Shown here one piece after another: positions 26,698-34,582 of a DNA stretch of 64,000 nucleotides. Under the pieces are notes generated by a model. That model saw only the letters and a program-made list of their open reading frames with translations. It made no database searches and was not told where the DNA came from. Source of the DNA: Hymenobacter ruricola (GTDB lineage Bacteria; Bacteroidota; Bacteroidia; Cytophagales; Hymenobacteraceae); contig NZ_JADQDM010000008.1 in the NCBI RefSeq assembly GCF_015694525.1, positions 124,001 through 188,000 of the forward strand, read 5' to 3'. The position numbers and the translations under genes were made by a program. Position 1 is the stretch's first letter. Every line of letters begins with the position of its first letter.

Positions 26698-28344
26698 CTA
26701 GTAGCCCGGGTTTTGCACCAGCGTGGGGTTGGCCACGAGGTCGGTGGAAGGCAGGGGAAACAGCGTGCGCGTGGCCGCTACGTCGTGGCCGGCTTTGGTG
26801 TCGCCGGCGCCGGTATAGCCCTTGAAGGGCCAGTTGTAGTTGCTGGTGAACTTGCCGAAGCGGATGAGGTCGGTGCGGCGCGTGGCCTCCCAGTACAGCT
26901 CGCGGCCCCGCTCGTCGAGGAGGAAGTCGGGCGCGGTGAGCTCGGCCAGGCTGACGTGGCCGTCGGTGCCGCCGCCCGCGTTGCCGTAGGCGCGGTCGCG
27001 CAGGGCGTTCACGTAGGCCAGGGCCTGGGTTTGGGTGCCGCCGGTGCCGCCGCGCAGCACGGCTTCGGCGTACATGAGCTGCACTTCGGCCAGCCGGAGC
27101 AGGGTGAAGTCGGTGTCGACGAAAATCTGCTGCGGGTCGTGGCCGTTGGCGCCGGTCGAGGTTTTGTTGCGCCACTTGGTCACGCCGTAGCCGTCGGTAA
27201 ACGAGGTGAGGTCGTTGATTTCCAGCGTCTGGCCATTGGTAAAGAACATGGCGCGGGTATCGAAGCCGCTGGCGGGCGTCGGGAACAGCAAGGGCAGGTT
27301 TTTGCGGGTGCGGTTGCCGGCCCAGCCGCTGTTCACGCCAAAGCCGCTGGCCAGCATGCGCCCGCCCACGGCGGCGTGCACCAGGTAGGTGGTGCCGCCG
27401 TACACCTGCGACACCAGCCCGTCGCTCTCAATGGGGAAAATGATTTCGGAGGCCGCCGTCACGTTGTTGTCGGCCAGGAACAGCAGGCGGTATTCCGGGG
27501 CCAGGGCGTAGCTGGGCGTGGTCAGGATTTTGTTGCAGTACGTCAGGCAGTCGGTGTAGCGGGCCGTGCCCGTGTACACCTGGGCGTTGAGGTAGAGCTT
27601 GGCCAGCAGGGCCCAGGCGGCGCCCCGGTCGGCGCGGCCGTAGGCGGCGGTGTGGGCGGGCTTGAGGTTGGGCTCGATTTCCTGCAGCTCCTTCTCGACG
27701 TAGGCAAACAGAGCCGCGCGGCTGGTTTGGTGGGGCAGGGCCTTGCTGGGCGCGTCGGCCTCGGTCACGAAGGGCACGTTGCCGTACAGGTCGAGGGCGT
27801 GATAGTAAGCCAGGGCGCGCAGAAACCGGGCTTCGGCGCGCTGCTGGCGGGCGTCGGCGGCGGTCTGGCCCGTGATGCCGCGGCTGCTGAGCTTGTCGTC
27901 GCTGGTTTCGCGGATGAACTCGTTGCACAGCGCCACCTCGTAGAAAATGCGGGTGTAGCAGTTGTTTATCAAGTCGTTGCTCGACGACCAGCTCGTGGTG
28001 TTCAGCTCCTGCAGCGGGCCGCTGTTCCAGGCCACTACGGCTTCGTCGGTGGTTAGCTCCTGCAAGTACCAGTAGGCGCGCAGGTAGGAGGTTTCGCCCT
28101 CGTCCTTGCCCTGGCCGGCAAACACGTCGGGGCTGCCGGGGTTGCCCGAGAGGTTGAAGCCGGCGTAGCACTTGGCCAGCACCTGGAGGTAGTTGGCCGG
28201 GTCGCGGTACACCGACTCGGTGTTGAGGTCGTAAAAGGGCGTCCGGTCGAGGTCCTTGTTGCAGCCCGTGAGGCTGCCGGTGAGCGTGACCAGGCCGAGG
28301 GCCAGCGCCAGGCCGCCGCGGCGCAGAATGGGGTGGGATTTCAT
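26698..28344 (-). CDS. susD: SusD/RagB-family glycan-binding lipoprotein
   Basis: Surface lipoprotein of 548 aa that lids the SusC transporter and binds oligosaccharides. The lipobox LTGSLTGCNKDLD gives the lipidated Cys near residue 28. TPR-like helices of the SusD fold are seen, e.g. RAEARFLRALAYYHALDLYGNVPFV and the C-terminal LDERGRELYWEATRRTDLIRFGKF, a hallmark of the family. It lies 24 bases downstream of the susC gene. Starch as ligand is inferred from the GH13/GH97 neighbours. Confidence 0.95.
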   Translation of the reverse strand: MKSHPILRRGGLALALGLVTLTGSLTGCNKDLDRTPFYDLNTESVYRDPANYLQVLAKCYAGFNLSGNPGSPDVFAGQGKDEGETSYLRAYWYLQELTTDEAVVAWNSGPLQELNTTSWSSSNDLINNCYTRIFYEVALCNEFIRETSDDKLSSRGITGQTAADARQQRAEARFLRALAYYHALDLYGNVPFVTEADAPSKALPHQTSRAALFAYVEKELQEIEPNLKPAHTAAYGRADRGAAWALLAKLYLNAQVYTGTARYTDCLTYCNKILTTPSYALAPEYRLLFLADNNVTAASEIIFPIESDGLVSQVYGGTTYLVHAAVGGRMLASGFGVNSGWAGNRTRKNLPLLFPTPASGFDTRAMFFTNGQTLEINDLTSFTDGYGVTKWRNKTSTGANGHDPQQIFVDTDFTLLRLAEVQLMYAEAVLRGGTGGTQTQALAYVNALRDRAYGNAGGGTDGHVSLAELTAPDFLLDERGRELYWEATRRTDLIRFGKFTSNYNWPFKGYTGAGDTKAGHDVAATRTLFPLPSTDLVANPTLVQNPGY

Positions 28345-28368
28345 AGGAAGCAGGAAGAATAGCGGCGA

Positions 28369-31300
28369 TTAAAAGCCAATGTTGAGGCCGGCCGTGATGG
28401 TGCGGGGCAGCGGGTAGAAATTGCTGTCGATGCCGGTGGCGCGCTCCGGGTCGAGGCCGGAGTACTTGCTCAGCAGCAGCAGGTTTTGGCCAGCCAGGGT
28501 GAAGCGCAGGGTGGTGCCTTCCTTCAACAGCGAGCCGAAATCGTAGCCCAGCGTCACGTTTTGCAGGCGCACAAACGAGCCGTCTTCCAGGTTGATGTCG
28601 CTGTAGGGCTGGCCGTTTTTGAAGCCGGTTTCGTAGATGGCGGGCACCACGTTGGCGGCGTAGTTGAGGGTGGTGTTCAGGCCGTAGTAGTTGTTCTGGC
28701 CGGCCACCACGTTGTTGTACACGTAGCCGCCCAGGTTGGAGCGCACCGTGAAGGCGAGGCTGGCTTTGCCGTAGCTCAGGTCCGAGCTGAAACCCAGAAT
28801 GGCCTTGGGCGCGGGGTTTTTGCCGTACACCTTGTCGCGCTCGTTGATGATGCCGTCGTTGTTCTGGTCCACGTACTGCACCGGGCTGGGGCTGGCCGTG
28901 GGGCCTTGCAAGGGCTTGCCTCCCTCGTACTTCTGCTGGTACAGAAAGAAGGTGTTGGGCGCGTAGCCCACGGCGTTAATCTGCACAAACTGGAAGTTGC
29001 CGACGTTGCCTGTGGGCGTGCCCTGGTAGGCGGGGTCTTCCACCTGCGAGAGCTTGGTGATTTTGCCCCGGTTCATGGTCGCGTTGAAGTTCACCGACCA
29101 GTTCAGGCCCGGGCCTTGCAGCACGCGGTAGTTCAGGGCCAGTTCCACGCCGCGGTTTTCGAGGTTGCCGATGTTGGTGAGCAGCGTGTTGGAAAGGTTG
29201 CTGCCCGCCGGAATCGGAATCACGGCCAGCAGGTCCTTGGTTTTGCGCAGGTACACGTCCACGGTGCCGGTCAGGCGGTTGTCGAAGAAGCCAAAATCCA
29301 GGCCCGCGTCGTAGGTTTCGGTCTGCTCCCACTTCAGGTTGGCGTCGTAGGGGTTGGGCTTGAGCGTGCGAATGGTATCGGTGCCAAAAATCTGGCTGAT
29401 GACCGGCGCGCTGAGGTTGTACTTGGCCAGCGCGGGGTAGTCGCCGGCCACGCTGTACACGTCCTGCTGGCCGGTGCTGCCGTAGCTCAGGCGCAGCTTC
29501 AGGTCCGAAACCGTCCGCGAATCCTTCAGGAAACCCTCCTGGCTCACGCGCCAGGCCACCGAAGCCGCCGGGAAGTCGCCCCAGTGGTTTTTGAGAAAGC
29601 GGCTGCTGCCGTCGGCCCGCAGGGTGCCCGTGAACAGGTACCGGTCCTTGAAATTGTAGTTCACCCGGCCGTAGTAAGACAGCAGCGTGTACTGCGTTTT
29701 GAACGGATTCTGGGCCGGCTCCACGGGGTTCACCCGCGAGCCGTCGGCCCGGTAGCCGAAGCGGAAAGGCTCGTAGCGGTAAAAATCCTGGTACGAGTAG
29801 CCGGCCAGCGCCTCCACGCGGTGGTCGCCAATCTGCTTGGTGTAGTTGAGGTAGGTTTCGAGCAGCTTGTTGTTCTTTTCCTGGCGGTAGGAGGTGTTCT
29901 GGCCCTTGTTGGCGAAGGCAATGGAGGAGGCCGCCGGAATAAACACCGTGCCGGCGCTGCGCGAGAGGTCGTAGCCCAGGTTCAGGTTGGCGTGCAAGTC
30001 GGGCAGGAAGTGCACCTTGTAGTCCAACTGCACGTTGCCGATGCTGCGCAGCACCGTGCTGCGGTCGCGCTTGTCGTTGAGCAGGGCCACCGGGTTGCGG
30101 TCCGTCAGCGGGTTCGGAATGGCGCCGTCGCGCCACTCGTAGTAGCCATTGAAGCCCGTCGAACCCGCGTCGTAAATCGGCTGCGTGGGGTTGAAGCGGG
30201 CCGCCGCGCCGATGGCGCCCTGGTCGGCAAAGCGGAAGTCGGCCCAGGTGCCTTTGGCGTTGAGGTCGATGCGCAGGTGGTTGTCGAGCAGCCGGGGCGA
30301 GAGGCCCACCGAGGCCGAGTTGCGCTTCAGGTTGCCGGTTTTCAGGGTGCCGTCCTGGTCCAGGTAGCCCACCGACACGCGGTAGGGCAGGTGCTTCACG
30401 CTGCCGGTCAGGCTCACGTTGTTATCGGTGGTCCAGGCCGTTTGGTAGATGGCGTCCTGCCAGTCGGTGTTGGCCGTGCCCAGAAAGGCCAGGTTGGTGG
30501 CCGGCGCAATGCCCTGCGCCACGGCGTTGTTGAGCAGCGTGCGGTAGGCGTCGGCGCTCAGCACGTCCACCTTGCCGTAGTTCGTGGCCCTGGATACCTG
30601 CGAGCTGATGCTGACGCGCATCTTCTCCCCTTCCAGCCCTTTTTTGGTGGTGATGAGGATGACGCCGTTGGCCGCCCGCGAGCCGTAGATGGCCGTGGCG
30701 GAGGCGTCCTTCAGCACCGTAAACGTCTCGATGTCTTGCGGATTCACCAGCGAGAGCGGGTTGCCGGCGCCGTTGATGCCTTGGTTGTCCACGGGCACCC
30801 CGTCGATGACGATGAGCGGGTCGTTGCTGGCGTTCAGCGACGCCCCCCCGCGCACGCGAATCACGCTGGCCTCGCCGGGCGCCCCGCCGGTGGTGGTAAT
30901 CTGCACGCCGGCCACCTTGCCCTGCACCAGCTGCTCAGGTGAGGTCACCTGGCCTTTCACGAAGTCACGGGAAGTCACGGTGGTCAGCGAGCCCGTCACG
31001 TCCTGGCGGCGGGCGGTGCCGTAGCCCACCACCACGGCTTCGTTCAGCTGCGTGGTGTTCTCGCTGAGGGCCGTCACCGGCACTTCGGTGGCCTGGCCTT
31101 CGGCCACGTTTACCGTTACGCGCGCCGGGTTCAATCCAATGAAAGAGAAAACCAGCGTGTGCGGCCCCGCCGGCACGTTGGCCAGCGTGTAGGCGCCCGT
31201 CACGTCGGTCGACACGCCCTGCTTGGTGCCTTCCACAATGACCGTGACGCCGGGAACGCCCTCGCCCTTGGCGTCCACCACCCGCCCGGTGAGAGTGCCG

Positions 31301-31449
31301 CCGGCCAGCCTTGCAACGGCCGCGGGCCGGGCCGCCCGCGCCGCCATTGGGGCGCTGGTGGCGCCCAAAGTCAGCGCGCCCAGCACCGGAATCAGCCCGA
31401 GCTTTCTTAGAAATTGAGGAGCAAAAGGAGGGGGTAACGGGTGTCGCAT
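28369..31449 (-). CDS. susC: SusC/RagA-family TonB-linked outer-membrane transporter
   Basis: 1026 aa. After a signal region (about residues 1-38) comes a carboxypeptidase-like domain (LTGRVVDAKGEGVPGVTVIV), then the TonB-box area LNEAVVVGYG, the plug (VLKDASATAIYGSRAANGV) and the barrel. With SusD it forms the import complex for oligosaccharides, here probably maltooligosaccharides. I chose ATG 31449; a longer frame exists but adds residues ahead of the signal sequence. A matching -7 box lies about 75 bases upstream. Confidence 0.95.
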   Translation of the reverse strand: MRHPLPPPFAPQFLRKLGLIPVLGALTLGATSAPMAARAARPAAVARLAGGTLTGRVVDAKGEGVPGVTVIVEGTKQGVSTDVTGAYTLANVPAGPHTLVFSFIGLNPARVTVNVAEGQATEVPVTALSENTTQLNEAVVVGYGTARRQDVTGSLTTVTSRDFVKGQVTSPEQLVQGKVAGVQITTTGGAPGEASVIRVRGGASLNASNDPLIVIDGVPVDNQGINGAGNPLSLVNPQDIETFTVLKDASATAIYGSRAANGVILITTKKGLEGEKMRVSISSQVSRATNYGKVDVLSADAYRTLLNNAVAQGIAPATNLAFLGTANTDWQDAIYQTAWTTDNNVSLTGSVKHLPYRVSVGYLDQDGTLKTGNLKRNSASVGLSPRLLDNHLRIDLNAKGTWADFRFADQGAIGAAARFNPTQPIYDAGSTGFNGYYEWRDGAIPNPLTDRNPVALLNDKRDRSTVLRSIGNVQLDYKVHFLPDLHANLNLGYDLSRSAGTVFIPAASSIAFANKGQNTSYRQEKNNKLLETYLNYTKQIGDHRVEALAGYSYQDFYRYEPFRFGYRADGSRVNPVEPAQNPFKTQYTLLSYYGRVNYNFKDRYLFTGTLRADGSSRFLKNHWGDFPAASVAWRVSQEGFLKDSRTVSDLKLRLSYGSTGQQDVYSVAGDYPALAKYNLSAPVISQIFGTDTIRTLKPNPYDANLKWEQTETYDAGLDFGFFDNRLTGTVDVYLRKTKDLLAVIPIPAGSNLSNTLLTNIGNLENRGVELALNYRVLQGPGLNWSVNFNATMNRGKITKLSQVEDPAYQGTPTGNVGNFQFVQINAVGYAPNTFFLYQQKYEGGKPLQGPTASPSPVQYVDQNNDGIINERDKVYGKNPAPKAILGFSSDLSYGKASLAFTVRSNLGGYVYNNVVAGQNNYYGLNTTLNYAANVVPAIYETGFKNGQPYSDINLEDGSFVRLQNVTLGYDFGSLLKEGTTLRFTLAGQNLLLLSKYSGLDPERATGIDSNFYPLPRTITAGLNIGF

Positions 31450-31521
31450 TGGGTGGGATATTGGGATGAGACAAGGAGCAGCAAGCCGCCTTCCCGCAAT
31501 CGTTTGGGACGGGGAAGTGAC

Positions 31522-31529
31522 CAAAACTA
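31522..31529 (-). promoter_or_regulatory. Candidate -7 box of the sus operon
   Basis: On the minus strand TAGTTTTG matches TAnnTTTG exactly and lies about 73 bases before the susC ATG; a TTTG sits 28 bases further upstream, longer than the usual spacing. The surrounding 329-base gap (31450-31778) to the regulator gene holds no gene and becomes AT-rich between 31560 and 31680. Confidence 0.45.
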
Positions 31530-31778
31530 GACCCCGCCTTTAGCACCCGGAATTTGTCAAAGCGAAGTATGAAAAATATCAACCCGTCCGATATATTTAT
31601 TATTGATTTTCAACTATTTACACACAAAAACCAGCACTAGAATATTAAGGATATATTGCCCGTTCAGCACCGTGTTTTAACAGAAAAAGGGGCCAAAGCC
31701 CCCTCTTGAATCACAGCTGTTACCCGGCCCGGCGGGTATTCTTCGGCGTCGGTGGCGGGCGGGCGGCCCTCCCCTATT

Positions 31779-33422
31779 TCAGACGGCCTGGATGGCTTGA
31801 ATGCGCGCCTCAAATTCTTCGTTGGGCACCAGCGACCGGTTTTTCACCCGCGTTTTGTAGGTGTAAATCGTGTTGATGGAGTAGCCCAGCATGCGGCTGA
31901 TTTGCTCGCTGTCGTCGATGCCCAGCCGAATGAGGGCGAAGATGCGCACCTCCGTGGTCAGGAGCTGGTCGTCGGACAAAGTCAGGCGGTCTTCCTCCCG
32001 AAACAGCGCGTTGAACTGGGCAATGAAGTTCGGAAACAACCGCAAAAACACCGTATCGAACCCTTTCAGCAGCTCATTGCGCTCGGTTTTGATGTTCACG
32101 CTGTCCACCAGCTTTTGCACGCCGGCGTACTGCTTGCTGCTCAGCAGGGCCTCCACGCGCTTTTTGAGGGTTTCGAGCTTGTCGATGTACTGCGAGTTGT
32201 TGTGGAAGTAGTAGCCGATGTACTCTTCCTTAATCTTGTTGGCCTCGTTGAGGCCGCTGTTGAGCTGGCGCAGCTCGTCGTTGCGGGCCAGCAGTTCCTG
32301 GTTGGCGGCGGAGAGAAGCCGGTCGGCCCGGCGCAGCTTGCGCAGCGCCGACCACGTCACGACCGCGAAGGCGATGACCACGCCGGCCAGCACCGTCATG
32401 ATAATGGCGTAGGTTTTCAGCGACTTGCGCTGGTTTTCGATGATGTTAATTTTCTGCCCTTCGATGATGGACGAAATGTGGCTGATTTCAATCTGCCGCT
32501 GGCGGGCTTTGTAAAACGTGGCGTTGTCGCGGGCTTCGCGGATGAAGGTGTAGGCATTTTTGAGGTCGCCCCGGCGGTAGCAGTAGTCCGAGAGCTTGAA
32601 GATGGCCGTGGTTTCCTTGGTGGCCGTTTTTACGTCGGCAATGGCCGACACGAGCAGCAGTTCGAAGGCTTTTTCGGGCTGGCCGGCCAGCTCGTAGAGG
32701 TAGGCCGTGGTGCTGGCGCTCACGGCCAGCTGGTGCGGCGAGAGGCGCGGCAGCCGCCGAATCTGGTCGTAGACGGCCGCGCCCGCCGCGAGGTTGGCCG
32801 TTTTCTGGGCCCGGAATTCCTGCACTTCCAGGCACTCGTAGGAGCGCGGGCGGCAGTATTGCAAAGCGGTGTCGGCGTAGGCCAGGGCCTTGGCGTAGTA
32901 GGCCGGGCGGTAGGCGCCGTCCTGGTTGAAGTCGCCGAGGTCGCTGTAGGCGCGGGCTTTCAGGAAGTACAGGCTTTGGCGGTCGGGCAGCGCCAGGCGG
33001 CGCGGGTTGATGCTGTCGAGCGTTTCAAACGTTTCCTTGAACAAGCCCGACGACAGCAGCACGAAGCTCAGCTTGAGCTTGGCCACCTCCAGCTTCTCGG
33101 GGCTGCCCAGCTGCCGGGCCAAGCGCCTGATTTTCTGGCAGTACACAAAGGCTGAGTCGTACTTAAACGCCTTGTATTCGTCGTAGATGCGCAGGGCCAG
33201 GTCGAACCGGGTGTTGTCGTTCACTTCCGACGACACAAAATCGGCGGTGAGCACGGCCAGCCGGTTCAGACGCTGCCCGTCGTACTCTTTTTTCCGGGCC
33301 AGGGCCTGGTTCAGCTCCGTGAGCAGGCTGTCGGCCGGGGTGGGCGCGGCCAGGGCCATGGTCGGCAAGGTGCTCAGCAGCAAGCCACAAAACAAGAAAA
33401 AGAGCTTCACCAAGCGAGACAA
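31779..33422 (-). CDS. SusR-like transmembrane transcriptional regulator
   Basis: 547 aa resembling the SusR/DUF6377 group that activates starch genes in Bacteroidota. A signal or first membrane segment (LVKLFFLFCGLLLSTLPTMA) is followed by a helical TPR-like sensor (about 30-320), a membrane helix (about 330-352, IIMTVLAGVVIAFAVVTW), a coiled segment (LRRADRLLSAANQELLARNDEL) and a C-terminal LuxR-like helix-turn-helix (TEVRIFALIRLGIDDSEQISRMLGYSINTIYTYKTRV). The start is TTG at 33422; TTG 33413 or GTG 33410 are alternatives. Position upstream of susC supports control of that operon. Confidence 0.8.
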   Translation of the reverse strand: MSRLVKLFFLFCGLLLSTLPTMALAAPTPADSLLTELNQALARKKEYDGQRLNRLAVLTADFVSSEVNDNTRFDLALRIYDEYKAFKYDSAFVYCQKIRRLARQLGSPEKLEVAKLKLSFVLLSSGLFKETFETLDSINPRRLALPDRQSLYFLKARAYSDLGDFNQDGAYRPAYYAKALAYADTALQYCRPRSYECLEVQEFRAQKTANLAAGAAVYDQIRRLPRLSPHQLAVSASTTAYLYELAGQPEKAFELLLVSAIADVKTATKETTAIFKLSDYCYRRGDLKNAYTFIREARDNATFYKARQRQIEISHISSIIEGQKINIIENQRKSLKTYAIIMTVLAGVVIAFAVVTWSALRKLRRADRLLSAANQELLARNDELRQLNSGLNEANKIKEEYIGYYFHNNSQYIDKLETLKKRVEALLSSKQYAGVQKLVDSVNIKTERNELLKGFDTVFLRLFPNFIAQFNALFREEDRLTLSDDQLLTTEVRIFALIRLGIDDSEQISRMLGYSINTIYTYKTRVKNRSLVPNEEFEARIQAIQAV

Positions 33423-33584
33423 AAAATCAATGGAATGGCCAGCATCAAAAATAGCAATTAGTTGCGCGGCGAACTTTCTGGCTGGGCCAATTCTTCAAAC
33501 CGGGAAGGTTCGGCGAATGCGTTGGAACTTCCAAAACCCGCACCTTTGGGTTTCTAAAGGCCTTTCTTGTTAGCTTTTCATTCG

Positions 33585-34568
33585 ATGACTGTTCGGATTC
33601 TCTTTTTTGCTCTGAGCTGGCTGTCGGCGCTGCTGGACGCCGCGCCGCTGCGGGCCCAGCAGCTGCCGGCCCCGCGCGACACCTCATTCACCGTGTTCAG
33701 CGCCCTAGTCAAAGCCCGCAAGGCCAACCCCGCCATCAGCATTGCCCGGCCGGCCGGGCCCGCCACCATCCTCAGCCGCCCCAACCAGACCTACTGCACC
33801 CTGGGCGGCCGGGCGCTGCAGCTGGACGTGTTTTACCCCAAAGCCAAGCGCCGGAAAGGCTACCCGGCGGTGCTGTTCATCCACGGCGGCGGGTGGCGCT
33901 CCGGCGACCGGTCGCAGCACGTGCCCATGGCCCAGCAGCTGGCCGCCAAAGGCTACGTGACCGTCACGGCCGAGTACCGCCTTTCGACCGAGGCGCTGTA
34001 CCCAGCCGCCGTGACCGACCTGAAAGCCGCCGTCCGCTGGCTGCGGGCCAACGCGAAAACCTACCGCATCGACACCACCCAAATTGCCGTGTGGGGCTTT
34101 TCGGCCGGCGGGCAGCTGGCGGCGCTGCTGGGCACCACCAACGGCGACGCGCAGCTGGAAGGCCGCGCCTGCCACACCACGCACTCCAGTGCCGTGCAAG
34201 CCATTGTGGACGTGGACGGTACGCTGGCCTTCATTCACCCCGAGTCGGGCGAGGGCAACGACAGCAAGGGTCCTTCGGCCGCCACCTACTGGTTTGGCGG
34301 CACCAAAACGGAGAAGCCGGAGCTGTGGAACCAGGCCGGCGCGCTCAACCACGTCACGGCCCAAACGCCGCCCATCCTCTTCATCAACAGCTCAATAGCG
34401 CGGATGCACGCCGGCCGCGACGACATGACCAAGCAGCTGGACGCCTTCCACATCTACCACGAAATGCACGCCTTTCCGGATTCCCCGCACCCGTTTCCGC
34501 TGTTCAACCCGTGGTTTGAGCCCACGCTGGATTACACGGCCGCGTTTTTGAAACGCGTGTTCAAGTAG
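33585..34568 (+). CDS. Exported alpha/beta-hydrolase (acetyl-esterase type)
   Basis: 327 aa with signal peptide (ILFFALSWLSALLDAAPLRAQ). The BD-FAE/acetylxylan-esterase-like fold shows the oxyanion HGGG motif in LFIHGGGWRSGDR, nucleophile Ser in WGFSAGGQLAALLG, acid Asp in the HAGRDDM region and His in FPDSPHPFP. It stands head-on to the regulator gene upstream and converges on GH3, in a xylan/pectin gene group, so deacetylation of plant polysaccharide is likely (inference). I chose ATG 33585 over ATG 33567. Confidence 0.85.
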   Translation: MTVRILFFALSWLSALLDAAPLRAQQLPAPRDTSFTVFSALVKARKANPAISIARPAGPATILSRPNQTYCTLGGRALQLDVFYPKAKRRKGYPAVLFIHGGGWRSGDRSQHVPMAQQLAAKGYVTVTAEYRLSTEALYPAAVTDLKAAVRWLRANAKTYRIDTTQIAVWGFSAGGQLAALLGTTNGDAQLEGRACHTTHSSAVQAIVDVDGTLAFIHPESGEGNDSKGPSAATYWFGGTKTEKPELWNQAGALNHVTAQTPPILFINSSIARMHAGRDDMTKQLDAFHIYHEMHAFPDSPHPFPLFNPWFEPTLDYTAAFLKRVFK

Positions 34569-34582
34569 CGGCGCGGCGGCCC